A model generated the notes under the pieces. It did no database searches, was not told where the DNA came from, and worked only from the letters and a program-made list of their open reading frames with translations. From contig JAMCPC010000057.1 in assembly GCA_023379725.1 (NCBI GenBank), positions 10,616 through 23,753 on the forward strand: a stretch of DNA of 13,138 nt. Reading direction: 5' to 3'. This DNA is from Actinomycetota bacterium (lineage in GTDB: Bacteria > Actinomycetota > Acidimicrobiia > Acidimicrobiales > JAMCPL01). Shown piece by piece: positions 6,873 to 13,138 of this stretch. The position numbers and the translations under genes are program-made. Within the stretch, counting starts at the first letter, position 1. The number at the start of each line of letters is the position of its first letter.

Positions 6873-7714
6873 CGAACATCTAAAACCTGCATATCTACAG
6901 CATGTACATCTGAAACTCTTAGATCTCCGCACACCTCAAGCGCCTCCGGCAGTGGCAACGCCCCCTCCGCGACCGCACGACCGGAAATCACTCCCTCTAC
7001 TCTTCTACCCTCTTTAGAGATGCTCTTTAGAGCTTTCAAGTCCTCCAGGTTTCTCACTCCACCTGCAACTATAATTGGATGCGGAGATATATAAAGTATA
7101 TTATAGAGGCCGTCTATATCAGGACCCTGCATAGTACCATCCCTGTCTATTGCAGTTACCACCAGAGCTGCGAGTGGTAGAGCTGCACATATTTCAATTG
7201 CCTCCAGGAGTCCAATCCCCGCCTGCTTCTCCCAGCCTGATATGCTCAAATCGCTATCCCCTATACTTGCACTATCTCCATGACCGGGTTCATGAGACAC
7301 AGCACCACCCTTGGCAGCACCACCCTTGTAATCCAAACTTACTACTACACTACCCGGATGATCGTGAGCAATACCGACTAAGGCATCTCTGTCCACCAAT
7401 GCAGTCGTACCGAGTATGACACGGGAAACTCCACCGGCCAACATATTCTCCACGTCTTCAGCGGTACGTATACCTCCGCCTACCTGCACCGGCACACCAC
7501 TCTTGCGGACAATCTCAAAAACCAATTCACTGTTTACAGGCTTACCGCTACGGGCACCATCAAGGTCTATTACATGAAGCCTACGGGCACCCAACTCTAC
7601 GTATTTGAGCGCAAGCTCCACCGGATTGCCAAACTCAGTCACTCGACCATACTCCCCCTTGAATAGACGAACCGCTGAACCACCATGAATATCTACTGCC
7701 GGATAAAACTCCAT
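6857..7714 (-). CDS. hisA: ProFAR isomerase
   Basis: A 285-residue TIM barrel catalysing the Amadori-type isomerisation of ProFAR to PRFAR, the substrate of HisF/HisH. FYPAVDIHGG carries D8; VVSLDYK carries the second Asp (D128); VQVGGGIRT (77-84), VTAIDRDGTMQGP (186-198) and IVAGGVRN are family loops. It is longer than the usual 240 or so for two reasons: about 20 extra residues between D128 and the SGW motif (159-161), including a KGGAA/KGGAV tandem, and a C-terminal tail of about 20 residues (DVHAVDMQVLDV and on). In actinobacteria lacking TrpF the homologue PriA also does the tryptophan step; that cannot be settled here. ATG 7714 (or GTG 7717) follows GAGGTCA at 7726-7720. It lies 60 nt after hisH. 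Confidence 0.93.
   Translation of the reverse strand: MEFYPAVDIHGGSAVRLFKGEYGRVTEFGNPVELALKYVELGARRLHVIDLDGARSGKPVNSELVFEIVRKSGVPVQVGGGIRTAEDVENMLAGGVSRVILGTTALVDRDALVGIAHDHPGSVVVSLDYKGGAAKGGAVSHEPGHGDSASIGDSDLSISGWEKQAGIGLLEAIEICAALPLAALVVTAIDRDGTMQGPDIDGLYNILYISPHPIIVAGGVRNLEDLKALKSISKEGRRVEGVISGRAVAEGALPLPEALEVCGDLRVSDVHAVDMQVLDVRGSGT
7300..7328. repeat. Tandem 14/15-bp duplication in hisA
   Basis: CAGCACCACCCTTG occurs at 7300-7313 and 7315-7328 (15-bp period), encoding KGGAA-KGGAV within the extra loop after D128 of HisA. The five-codon period keeps the frame. Confidence 0.8.
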
Positions 7715-7777
7715 CACTATGACCTCAATCTAACGACAACGCAATAAGCGATTCCAGGAGCAGGGATATACAAATTA

Positions 7778-8419
7778 TCACCTACCTCCAATACGATGAC
7801 ACTTTTTAACAAATCTGGAAAGCACTGCCAACCCAAATACACCGGACTTCTCAGGGTGAAATTGAGTAGCCCAGATATTATCTCTCTCAATCGCTGCAAC
7901 GACCATACCTCCATAATCACATGTGGCCACTACGTTATCGAGATGAGGCACCGGTACAGGAGCATAAGAGTGCACGAAATATGCCCACATGTCTCTCCTG
8001 TCGTTACCAGACTGCAAATCCAGCATCTCCGAGTTTCTGCCGGAAACTGCCATAAGCTCATTCCATTGCATCTGGGGAAGTTTCATACTCTCATCCAACT
8101 TGACTACTCTCCCACTAAGCAAGCCCAGCCCCTGGATACCATCGTCCTCATCTGAGCCCTCATAAAGCAGCTGAAATCCGACACAGATACCAAAGAATGG
8201 CACTCCAGCATTGATGGCGCTGCGAACGGCATCCTCCATCCCGCTATCGCGTAACGCTCTCGCGCAACCTCCAAATGCACCGACCCCTGGAAGTACCACT
8301 CCATCTGCAATCTCTATCTCTCCAGGATTCGTAACGAGGCGCGCATCTCCCCCCACCTTTATCAGTGCCTTCTCTGCCGATCTCAAATTGCCAATACCGT
8401 AATCGACTACCGCTATCAT
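7778..8419 (-). CDS. hisH: Imidazole glycerol phosphate synthase, glutaminase subunit
   Basis: A 213-residue class I glutamine amidotransferase that supplies ammonia to HisF. The nucleophile is C79 in FGICVGFQLL (usual form GICLGMQLL); the dyad H188/E190 is in ATQFHPEKS; LPGVGAFG (43-50) and YFVHSY (147-152) are family motifs. The conserved PHMGWN is PQMQWN (115-120), two substitutions in a motif near the glutaminase site. Spacing to hisB upstream is 135 nt and to hisA downstream 60 nt, the loosest in the operon. A GGTAGGTAG stretch before ATG 8419 is the likely ribosome binding site. Confidence 0.94.
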   Translation of the reverse strand: MIAVVDYGIGNLRSAEKALIKVGGDARLVTNPGEIEIADGVVLPGVGAFGGCARALRDSGMEDAVRSAINAGVPFFGICVGFQLLYEGSDEDDGIQGLGLLSGRVVKLDESMKLPQMQWNELMAVSGRNSEMLDLQSGNDRRDMWAYFVHSYAPVPVPHLDNVVATCDYGGMVVAAIERDNIWATQFHPEKSGVFGLAVLSRFVKKCHRIGGR

Positions 8420-8454
8420 CTACCTACCCAACTTAACTTATCTGCTACCACTAA

Positions 8455-8550
8455 CTATGCACTCATGAAGAAGCGATGTACGCTGGTTGGAATAAAATTA
8501 TGCCCATTGGCACCCTCTCCACGGCTGAAGCCGGAGATTGCGTTCGCCAT
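8455..8550 (-). CDS. Possible 31-residue ORF between hisB and hisH
   Basis: In the 135-nt gap between hisB and hisH a minus-strand ORF starts four bases after the hisB stop (ATG 8550) and ends TAG at 8455. It encodes MANAISGFSRGEGANGHNFI and eleven more residues. No ribosome binding site is evident and I recognise no family; reinitiation after hisB is conceivable. An inverted repeat (CTCCGGCT/AGCCGTGGAG) lies inside it. It may be chance. Confidence 0.15.
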   Translation of the reverse strand: MANAISGFSRGEGANGHNFIPTSVHRFFMSA

Positions 8551-8554
8551 TTGA

Positions 8555-9244
8555 TCACAGCTTGCCCTTCGTCGATGGGAGCATACTGCCGTCTATCCTG
8601 GTAGCATCATGCAAGCACCTGGCAAGTGCCTTAAAGGCTGCTTCCAATACATGATGCGGATTGACCCATTGAGGTGACCTGACATGCAAGGTCACTTTAG
8701 CGGAGTTCACGAATGCCCGGAAAAACTCTTCGGCAAGCTGTGGGTGAAAAGGGGGGTCTCCAAGACCAGGAGTATCCAGAGGAAACGATATGCTCCATAT
8801 AGACGAGGGTAGATTGAAGACTTCGCCTCTGATACTTGCTAACGATGTAATATCTACCGATGGTGTGATTGATGGTGTGATTCCCCACGCCAGATATGGC
8901 CTACCAGATACATCGATAGCTATCTCTACCAACGCTTCATCGAGTGGCAATGCCAACGAAGCATACCTCCTGATCCCCACCTTATTGCCGAGTGCCTCAG
9001 CGAAAGCCTCACCCAATGAAATCCCGACATCCTCTACCGTATGATGTGTATCCACATCCAGATCTCCTGATGCCTTGAGAGTAAGATCAAAGGATCCGTG
9101 CCTACCAAGCTGGTCAAGCATGTGATCAAAAAAGGGGATTCCTGTAGAAACCTCCGTAACACCAGTGCCGTCCAAATCTATAGTAACCTCAATGCTGGTT
9201 TCAGCGGTCTTTCTTGTTACCGTAGCTTCTCTCTTGCCGGCCAT
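8555..9244 (-). CDS. hisB: Imidazoleglycerol-phosphate dehydratase
   Basis: A 229-residue stand-alone dehydratase that converts imidazole glycerol phosphate to imidazole acetol phosphate, the substrate of HisC. Metal-binding His motifs are FFDHMLDQLGRHG (H41, H49), DTHHTVED (65-72) and NPHHVLEA (195-202); it ends MLPSTKGKL as usual. The family is about 200 residues; here the stretch between SGRPY (113-117) and EEFF (172-175) is about 25 residues longer than in close relatives and contains an ITPS-ITPS tandem. ATG 9244 is the base after the hisDC TAG, with GGAGG inside the end of hisDC, so translation is tightly coupled. There is no HisN-type phosphatase domain. Confidence 0.95.
   Translation of the reverse strand: MAGKREATVTRKTAETSIEVTIDLDGTGVTEVSTGIPFFDHMLDQLGRHGSFDLTLKASGDLDVDTHHTVEDVGISLGEAFAEALGNKVGIRRYASLALPLDEALVEIAIDVSGRPYLAWGITPSITPSVDITSLASIRGEVFNLPSSIWSISFPLDTPGLGDPPFHPQLAEEFFRAFVNSAKVTLHVRSPQWVNPHHVLEAAFKALARCLHDATRIDGSMLPSTKGKL
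8859..8882. repeat. 12-bp tandem repeat in hisB
   Basis: GATGGTGTGATT is repeated head to tail (8859-8870, 8871-8882), giving the ITPS-ITPS tandem in the extra loop of HisB. The four-codon period keeps the frame. Confidence 0.85.
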
Positions 9245-11752
9245 CTAAGCAACCTCCATTGCCTCTGCAAACGCTTCAAGAAACCTATTATTCTCTTCCA
9301 CGGTACCAATAGTAGCTCTAAAGCACCCCTCCAGTAACGGTTGCTGCGAGAAGTCACGCACAAGAATAGACCTTGCAACCATAGCGTCCATAAACTTATC
9401 TGATGCAATGTTCAGCGGACGGAAAAGTATGAAATTTGCCTCACTGGGCCACAACTGAACATTCCATTTACGCATGTCATTGAAGACCCTCTCGCGCTCA
9501 CGGACAATCATATCCACACGATCCTGCAGTTCATCTACATGGCTTAGCGCTATACGACCCAGTTCCTGAGAAAGGCTATCCAGATTGTATGGTAGAGCAA
9601 CCATACCGCATGCCTCTACGATATCAGGATGAGCAACCATGAAACCGATTCGCAACGATGCCATAGCCCATACCTTTGAAAAGGTACGTACGATGACCAG
9701 CCTATCTCTATACTCGGAATCTATATCATAGATTGGTGTACTCGCGAACTCCGCATATGCTGCATCCAATATGACCAGCCCGGAGGATAAGCGCAGCGCG
9801 GTTTCAATGACATCACGCGACTCCACTATTCCTGTAGGGTTGTTCGGAGAGCAAAGAAATATCAGGTGAGGGTTATAACGTTCTATGTTTTCCGCCATAC
9901 GGTCGATATCTACAATAAAGTCATCGCGCCTGGGCACAGAGATGACAGAGGTTTGTGCTACCCTGGCTATCCTCGAATGCATTTGGTAAGTAGGTTCAAA
10001 TACAAGCGCATGGCGACCATGTCCACCATAAGCAAGTGAAAGACATTGAAGAACTTCATTTGAACCTCTTCCCACGAAGATGCTCTGCATATCTACACCC
10101 AACCATCCAGCCAATTCATGACGAAGAGTGGCTGAACGGATCTCCGGATACCTGTTGAATTCCAGCGTTTTTATACGATCAGCAATAGCAGCCCGCCAAT
10201 CATCAGGTAGGCTGTATGGATATTCGTTGGCGTTTATCTTTACCTCTGCATCAAAGTGAAGCGAGGAATACGGAGAGAACTGCGTTAAGTCATCCCTCAT
10301 AGGCACAACCGAGCCAGCATGGCTAGGCTGAGAATGTCCATAAACACTAGAAGGCGCATCGCTATCGTCCCCTGCCCTCATGCGTGCGGCAATTCCATGA
10401 GTAGGCAGCTGCTCTGCCTCCGCTATAACGGCAACAGGATCGGCAAACTCCCTTGCCGCATTGGGGGTTATTTTGATGGCATGCATGACCTTTATAAAGT
10501 CTCGCGCCCCAAGTGCCGATGAAAAACGCGCTGTTCTGGCGGTAGGAAGGACATGATTGGGTCCTGCCAGATAATCACCGAATGCCGCTGCAGAATAAGA
10601 ACCAATGAAAACAGCTCCAGCCGATTGAAACAACCCGACCATCCTATCAGCATCACTGCACATCAGCTCCAAATGCTCCGGAGCTATAACGTTTGAAACA
10701 GCAGCTGCCCCTTCAGCACCCTTCACCAACACTGAATATCCGTTACCCAACAAAGTAGCTCTTATATCGTCTATGCGTGTCGACGACTCTACGATTCTGG
10801 ATAACTCCTGCTCGACTGTATCCAAGACAATAGGATCCCATGCAATCAACCACGACAATCCATCCGGACCATGCTCTGCCTGTACGGCAAGATCAGCAGC
10901 TACCCATTCCGCAGGAGCTGAATCATCGGCCACTATTACTACCTCCGAAGGGCCTGCATATGCAGATGGTATACCCACCACTCCGGAAAGTTGCCTCTTT
11001 GCTTCTGCTACATACCTATTTCCTGGACCCGTAATCACATCCACCGGAGATATAGTCTCTGTACCATATGCCATTGCCGCAATAGCCTGTGCGCCACCTA
11101 CGCTGTACACTTCATCCACGCCTGCAATAGCTGCGGCAGCCAACGTTTCCACTGCGGGAAATCCGTCTGCAGTTGGAGGAGTACATAGGACTATCTCCCT
11201 CACACCCGCGCTTCGTGCGGCTGCTACACACATAAGTACACTCGAAGGATACCTAGCCTTCCCTCCTGGAGAATAGATCCCGGCTCTACCCACCGCTCTA
11301 CGCCATACACGAACCTCTATACCGTTGTTCACATACATGTCACCTGCCATAGGCATGCCGAGGTTGATGTCATCTGGATGCATACCGGACAAAGGAGGAG
11401 AGATTGACTCGGTCGACGCTTCGTAATGATGATAATCGAATAGACGTTCATAAGCCAGATAGAGTGCCTGACTCAACTCCACCGGTAGCGATGCCAATGC
11501 AGCTTTGATTTTTTCTTGAGGCACCCTAAGATACTCAGGAGCTATCCCATCAAATTGTAATGAAAACTCCCGAAGAGCTGCATCGCCTCCCTGCCGTACT
11601 GTAGTTATGATGGAGGCCACATCCCTGTAGAGGTCGCTTGCTTCACCTGCAGCGGCATGTATCCCAGAAGATGTGCCATAAGAAGCCAGCATTTTTGGAA
11701 TATCCACAGTATCTACAGCGGATAGATCTATGCGAGTAAGTAATGCTGCCAT
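9245..11752 (-). CDS. hisDC: Fused histidinol dehydrogenase / histidinol-phosphate aminotransferase
   Basis: One 835-residue frame joins two normally separate enzymes. Residues 1-458 are HisD (histidinol to histidine, NAD-dependent, zinc): GGKARYPS (163-170), TGPGNRYVAEAK (241-252), zinc ligands Q291, H294, D393 and H452, and catalytic E359-H360 in APEHLEL. A polar linker (about 459-484) leads to HisC, a fold-type I PLP enzyme starting at its probable ancestral Met485 (MRDDLTQFSPY): N510, SPNNPTG (635-641), ILDAAY (D663, Y666), PLP lysine K693 in TFSKVWAMASLRIG, and R812 near the end. Both halves look complete and active. The enzymes act on either side of the phosphatase step, which is not encoded here. 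The spot where hisC would have started has no clear ribosome binding site, so this looks like a true fusion. It is the first gene of the operon. Confidence 0.93.
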   Translation of the reverse strand: MAALLTRIDLSAVDTVDIPKMLASYGTSSGIHAAAGEASDLYRDVASIITTVRQGGDAALREFSLQFDGIAPEYLRVPQEKIKAALASLPVELSQALYLAYERLFDYHHYEASTESISPPLSGMHPDDINLGMPMAGDMYVNNGIEVRVWRRAVGRAGIYSPGGKARYPSSVLMCVAAARSAGVREIVLCTPPTADGFPAVETLAAAAIAGVDEVYSVGGAQAIAAMAYGTETISPVDVITGPGNRYVAEAKRQLSGVVGIPSAYAGPSEVVIVADDSAPAEWVAADLAVQAEHGPDGLSWLIAWDPIVLDTVEQELSRIVESSTRIDDIRATLLGNGYSVLVKGAEGAAAVSNVIAPEHLELMCSDADRMVGLFQSAGAVFIGSYSAAAFGDYLAGPNHVLPTARTARFSSALGARDFIKVMHAIKITPNAAREFADPVAVIAEAEQLPTHGIAARMRAGDDSDAPSSVYGHSQPSHAGSVVPMRDDLTQFSPYSSLHFDAEVKINANEYPYSLPDDWRAAIADRIKTLEFNRYPEIRSATLRHELAGWLGVDMQSIFVGRGSNEVLQCLSLAYGGHGRHALVFEPTYQMHSRIARVAQTSVISVPRRDDFIVDIDRMAENIERYNPHLIFLCSPNNPTGIVESRDVIETALRLSSGLVILDAAYAEFASTPIYDIDSEYRDRLVIVRTFSKVWAMASLRIGFMVAHPDIVEACGMVALPYNLDSLSQELGRIALSHVDELQDRVDMIVRERERVFNDMRKWNVQLWPSEANFILFRPLNIASDKFMDAMVARSILVRDFSQQPLLEGCFRATIGTVEENNRFLEAFAEAMEVA

Positions 11753-12010
11753 GAATCAATCTTAGCCTAAAGATAGGTAGCAACTAAAAAGGTGTTCAGT
11801 GGTCTTGATGGACATCCGTCACACTAGTGGTCTATGGATCGTACGACAGTCGTAGTACGGCACGGCAACAGCCCCGATGTAAGCGCTTTCCCTGGAAGCG
11901 ATCAGACGCGGGAAAGTGCCCCGAAGGGCACTTTCACCTAAGGCATCTACGGGCGGCGGTTCCCGTATGATGCCAATTATGGAACCCGGTGGCGGGGACC
12001 GGTTCCATGT
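11753..12010 (-). ncRNA. Structured RNA: long leader of the his operon or small RNA
   Basis: From a predicted start near 12010 the minus-strand transcript folds almost at once. Hairpin 1 (12008-11979): 8-bp AUGGAACC/GGUUCCAU stem plus a 3-bp inner helix, loop CCCCGCC. Hairpin 2 (11974-11942): GGCAUC/GAUGCC and CCCGU/ACGGG, loop AACCGCCG as read 5' to 3'. Hairpin 3 (11935-11912): perfect 10-bp stem closed by cUUCGg. Hairpin 4 (11900-11884): CGCUU/AAGCG. The UUCG loop appears only on this strand, supporting its direction. A 13-bp inverted repeat (11854-11842) follows, then a U5 run at 11790-11786 with no strong stem before it, and the hisDC ATG at 11752. I match it to no known family: it is not a tRNA, T-box or RNase P RNA. 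Unit boundaries are uncertain. Confidence 0.55.
11842..11854. promoter_or_regulatory. 13-bp inverted repeat in the his leader
   Basis: TACGAC-A-GTCGTA is a perfect dyad with a single central base, 88 bp before the hisDC start codon. It could be a DNA operator or, in the transcript, a 4-bp hairpin with a 5-nt loop. Confidence 0.35.
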
Positions 12011-12015
12011 CTTAT

Positions 12016-12044
12016 ATTATATCATTTTAATGTGACGTTGTAAA
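12016..12044 (-). promoter_or_regulatory. Strong minus-strand promoter of the his leader
   Basis: TTTACA (12044-12039) and a perfect TATAAT (12021-12016) are 17 bp apart on the minus strand, and TGA directly before TATAAT forms an extended -10. Transcription should start near 12011-12009, two or three bases before the first hairpin of the structured RNA. It is the best promoter match in the window and the only good one found upstream of hisDC. Confidence 0.7.
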
Positions 12045-12071
12045 GCGGCCAGACAAAGAAGATAGCAAAAA

Positions 12072-12100
12072 TTGACCGTTTGGTCGGTCCCCTGTATTAA
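12072..12100 (+). promoter_or_regulatory. Promoter with overlapping operator for the DsbA-like gene
   Basis: TTGACC (12072-12077) and TATTAA (12095-12100) are 17 bp apart, with transcription pointing to the gene at 12162. The inverted repeat GACCG-6-CGGTC (12074-12089) covers the -35 and part of the spacer; its style resembles operators of TetR-family repressors, so repression is a fair guess. No regulator gene is nearby. The -35 boxes of the two divergent promoters are 27 bp apart. Confidence 0.5.
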
Positions 12101-12117
12101 GAGGCTCTAAGAGGCTC
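12098..12117. repeat. 10-bp tandem repeat after the promoter
   Basis: TAAGAGGCTC is repeated head to tail (12098-12107, 12108-12117), starting inside the putative -10 and covering the likely start of transcription. A ten-base period puts both copies on the same face of the helix, as expected for paired protein sites; slippage is the alternative. Confidence 0.75.
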
Positions 12118-12161
12118 AGCGAAGATGGAATAAATTGGCGCATCCCGGCGTTTAATATATT

Positions 12162-12767
12162 ATGCAGGAACGATCCTTTTCTATTACCTATGATTATCTA
12201 TGCCCGTTTGCACGCAACGCCAACGAACACGTAGTAGCTGCACTTAAAGCTGGAGCACCTTGGGATGTGCATTTCATTCCATTCTCACTCCATCAGGCTC
12301 ATATCGATAACGGGGACCCGGATATATGGGACAACCCTGCCCGTTCAAACGACATTTTGGCACTGGAAACAGGATTGCTGGTACGCGAGAAATATCCAGA
12401 TCAATTTACAGATGCTCACATATCGCTCTTTGCCGCACGTCACGACAGGGGTGGAGACATCACCGACGAAAAGGTAATCCACGATGCACTTATTGGACTC
12501 GACATTGATACCGATGGGTTGATTAAAGCGGCAAAAGATGGGGACGGGCATGAAATTTTAAAAAAGGAGCATGAAGATGCCGTAGACAACTATGCCGTCT
12601 TTGGTGTCCCTACCTTTATCATCGGAGACGTAGCAGCATTTACAAGAATCATGACCAGACCGGGCAAGGATGTTCAAGTCTCTATCGACACGATAGAACG
12701 CGTCTTGAATATACTGGCCAATCACCCGGAATTAAACGAGATAAAACAGACGAAAGTACCATTCTGA
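12162..12767 (+). CDS. DsbA-superfamily (FrnE-like) thioredoxin-fold protein
   Basis: A 201-residue cytosolic protein with no signal peptide. The N-terminal strand ends in DYLCPFARNA (11-20), with C14 as the CxxC-position cysteine but Ala in place of the second Cys (CPFA). After the inserted helical region (about 40-135) comes FGVPTFIIG (147-155), whose Pro150 is the cis-proline of the fold. This layout fits the actinobacterial DsbA-like group that includes mycothiol-dependent reductases such as Rv2466c and the polyketide-linked FrnE. With one cysteine it would act by mixed disulfide with a small thiol or as an isomerase/transferase, not as a dithiol oxidase (inference). ATG 12162 is preceded by AT-rich sequence without a clear ribosome binding site, and an in-frame TAA lies just upstream at 12153. 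It is transcribed divergently from the his operon. Confidence 0.82.
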   Translation: MQERSFSITYDYLCPFARNANEHVVAALKAGAPWDVHFIPFSLHQAHIDNGDPDIWDNPARSNDILALETGLLVREKYPDQFTDAHISLFAARHDRGGDITDEKVIHDALIGLDIDTDGLIKAAKDGDGHEILKKEHEDAVDNYAVFGVPTFIIGDVAAFTRIMTRPGKDVQVSIDTIERVLNILANHPELNEIKQTKVPF

Positions 12768-12938
12768 GCATCCGATACCAGCTAGAAGATTCTTTCTCCA
12801 CCTTGCCCCACTCGCCTGGGTGAACGGATCCCTGATCCAACCTGCCTATCCACACAGCAAGAGCAAGTCTCCAGCTTTAGCTGTGGGGAAGATGCCAGAG
12901 ATGCCGATACTGGCAAATTATATGCTATTCTCTGATAT
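12768..12938 (+). other. Intergenic, no gene seen
   Basis: This stretch separates the DsbA-like gene from the coiled-coil gene. It contains CACAGC and GCTGTG separated by 21 nt (a possible hairpin), a GATGCC repeat at 9-bp period (12891, 12900), and a 16-nt element (12807-12822) matching 14 of 16 positions of one upstream of galK (5885-5900). No convincing terminator or promoter is seen. Confidence 0.4.
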
Positions 12939-13138
12939 ATGGATACTTTAGAGATTATTAGGCAAATGAGATCAGATCCCGCTCTGGCAGAGTAAATGCG
13001 CGCTATTATTCTTGATGATGAAATTCGCAGTCTTCCTGCGGTAGTAAATAGGTTGGCCGATTCGGTGGAGGCATTCCGTATATCGGTGGAGGCATTCCGT
13101 ATATCGACAGAGAAGAGATTGGATGCCCTGGAAAAGGC
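12939..13138 (+). pseudogene. Coiled-coil protein start with in-frame stop; 3' end missing
   Basis: ATG 12939 opens a frame reading MDTLEIIRQMRSDPALAE, then TAA (12993-12995), then ATG 12996 continuing in the same frame as MRAIILDDEIRSLPAVVNRL and further to the window end. The two parts together resemble the N-terminus of a common family of coiled-coil proteins (helix, then LRxxLLTExLLxLPxxxxRL, then heptads; some carry a PD-(D/E)XK nuclease-like C-terminus), in which no stop occurs at this point. A one-base change from CAA or GAA to TAA would explain it. Either the gene is broken, or the downstream ATG (TAAATG) is used as a shorter start after reinitiation. The C-terminal part is not visible. 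Confidence 0.55.
13062..13103. repeat. Exact 21-bp tandem duplication in the coiled coil
   Basis: Two identical 21-bp units (13062-13082, 13083-13103), each starting TCGGTGGAGGC, encode SVEAFRI twice in a row. Seven codons make one heptad, so the duplication lengthens the coiled coil by two helical turns without breaking its register. Confidence 0.9.

Noticed and set aside
6790..6879. N-terminally extended hisF from ATG 6879
   Set aside because: It would add 30 residues foreign to the family, overlaps hisA and has a poorer start than GTG 6789 with its GGGGAG site.
10773..11276. 167-residue plus-strand ORF
   Set aside because: It lies wholly antisense to the HisD domain, is of low-complexity composition and has no family motif.
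11786..11835. Attenuator terminator before hisDC
   Set aside because: There is a U5 run, but no stable hairpin directly before it (only a 4-bp GTGT/ACAC pairing).
11884..12010. T-box riboswitch or tRNA
   Set aside because: The GGTGG...ACC stretch is on the wrong strand and does not match the T-box consensus; no cloverleaf or T-loop is present.

Overview
The window looks like chromosomal DNA from an actinobacterium of moderate GC content. This is judged mainly from the gene order hisD-hisC-hisB-hisH-hisA-hisF, usual in Actinomycetota, and from a DsbA-superfamily protein of a type common there. A deep lineage such as Acidimicrobiia is possible, but the sequence alone does not prove it.

Layout. 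Positions 1-1139 (minus) hold a PAS-GGDEF signalling protein whose 3' end lies off the window; its GGDEF motif reads GADEF and it has no I-site. A 342-base intergenic stretch (1140-1481) carries inverted repeats, a 14-bp perfect palindrome and two exact 37-bp direct repeats. Positions 1482-4767 (plus) hold a probable two-gene unit: a metallo-beta-lactamase-fold hydrolase with a winged-helix-like C-terminus, then a membrane-anchored double beta-propeller protein (Kelch followed by NHL/PQQ-like repeats). The latter converges with, and overlaps by 11 bp, a galactokinase gene (4757-5839, minus) that has its own promoter and a strong ribosome binding site.

Positions 6028-11752 (minus) hold a histidine operon in the order hisDC (one fused gene), hisB, hisH, hisA, hisF. 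These supply the imidazole-glycerol-phosphate synthase pair HisH/HisF, the isomerase HisA, the dehydratase HisB, and HisC and HisD on one polypeptide. hisG, hisE, hisI and the histidinol-phosphate phosphatase are not here and must lie elsewhere. The operon is compact: hisB starts on the base after the hisDC stop codon. The hisA-hisF junction carries a 30-bp direct duplication that creates a 24-codon micro-ORF overlapping the hisA stop and the hisF start by GTGA at each end.

Positions 11753-12161 are a divergent intergenic region. On the minus strand a near-consensus extended -10 promoter (TTTACA-17-TATAAT) should start a transcript that folds at once into a series of hairpins, one capped by a cUUCGg tetraloop, and then runs about 255 nt to the hisDC start. 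It reads as a long structured leader or a small RNA. Facing it is a plus-strand promoter with an overlapping operator-like inverted repeat, then a DsbA/FrnE-like protein gene (12162-12767).

The right end holds the start of a coiled-coil protein with an in-frame TAA after codon 18 and an exact 21-bp tandem duplication (one heptad). Short direct duplications of 10 to 37 bp recur through the window, in coding and noncoding DNA, and look like a genome-level habit of slippage or microhomology-driven duplication.
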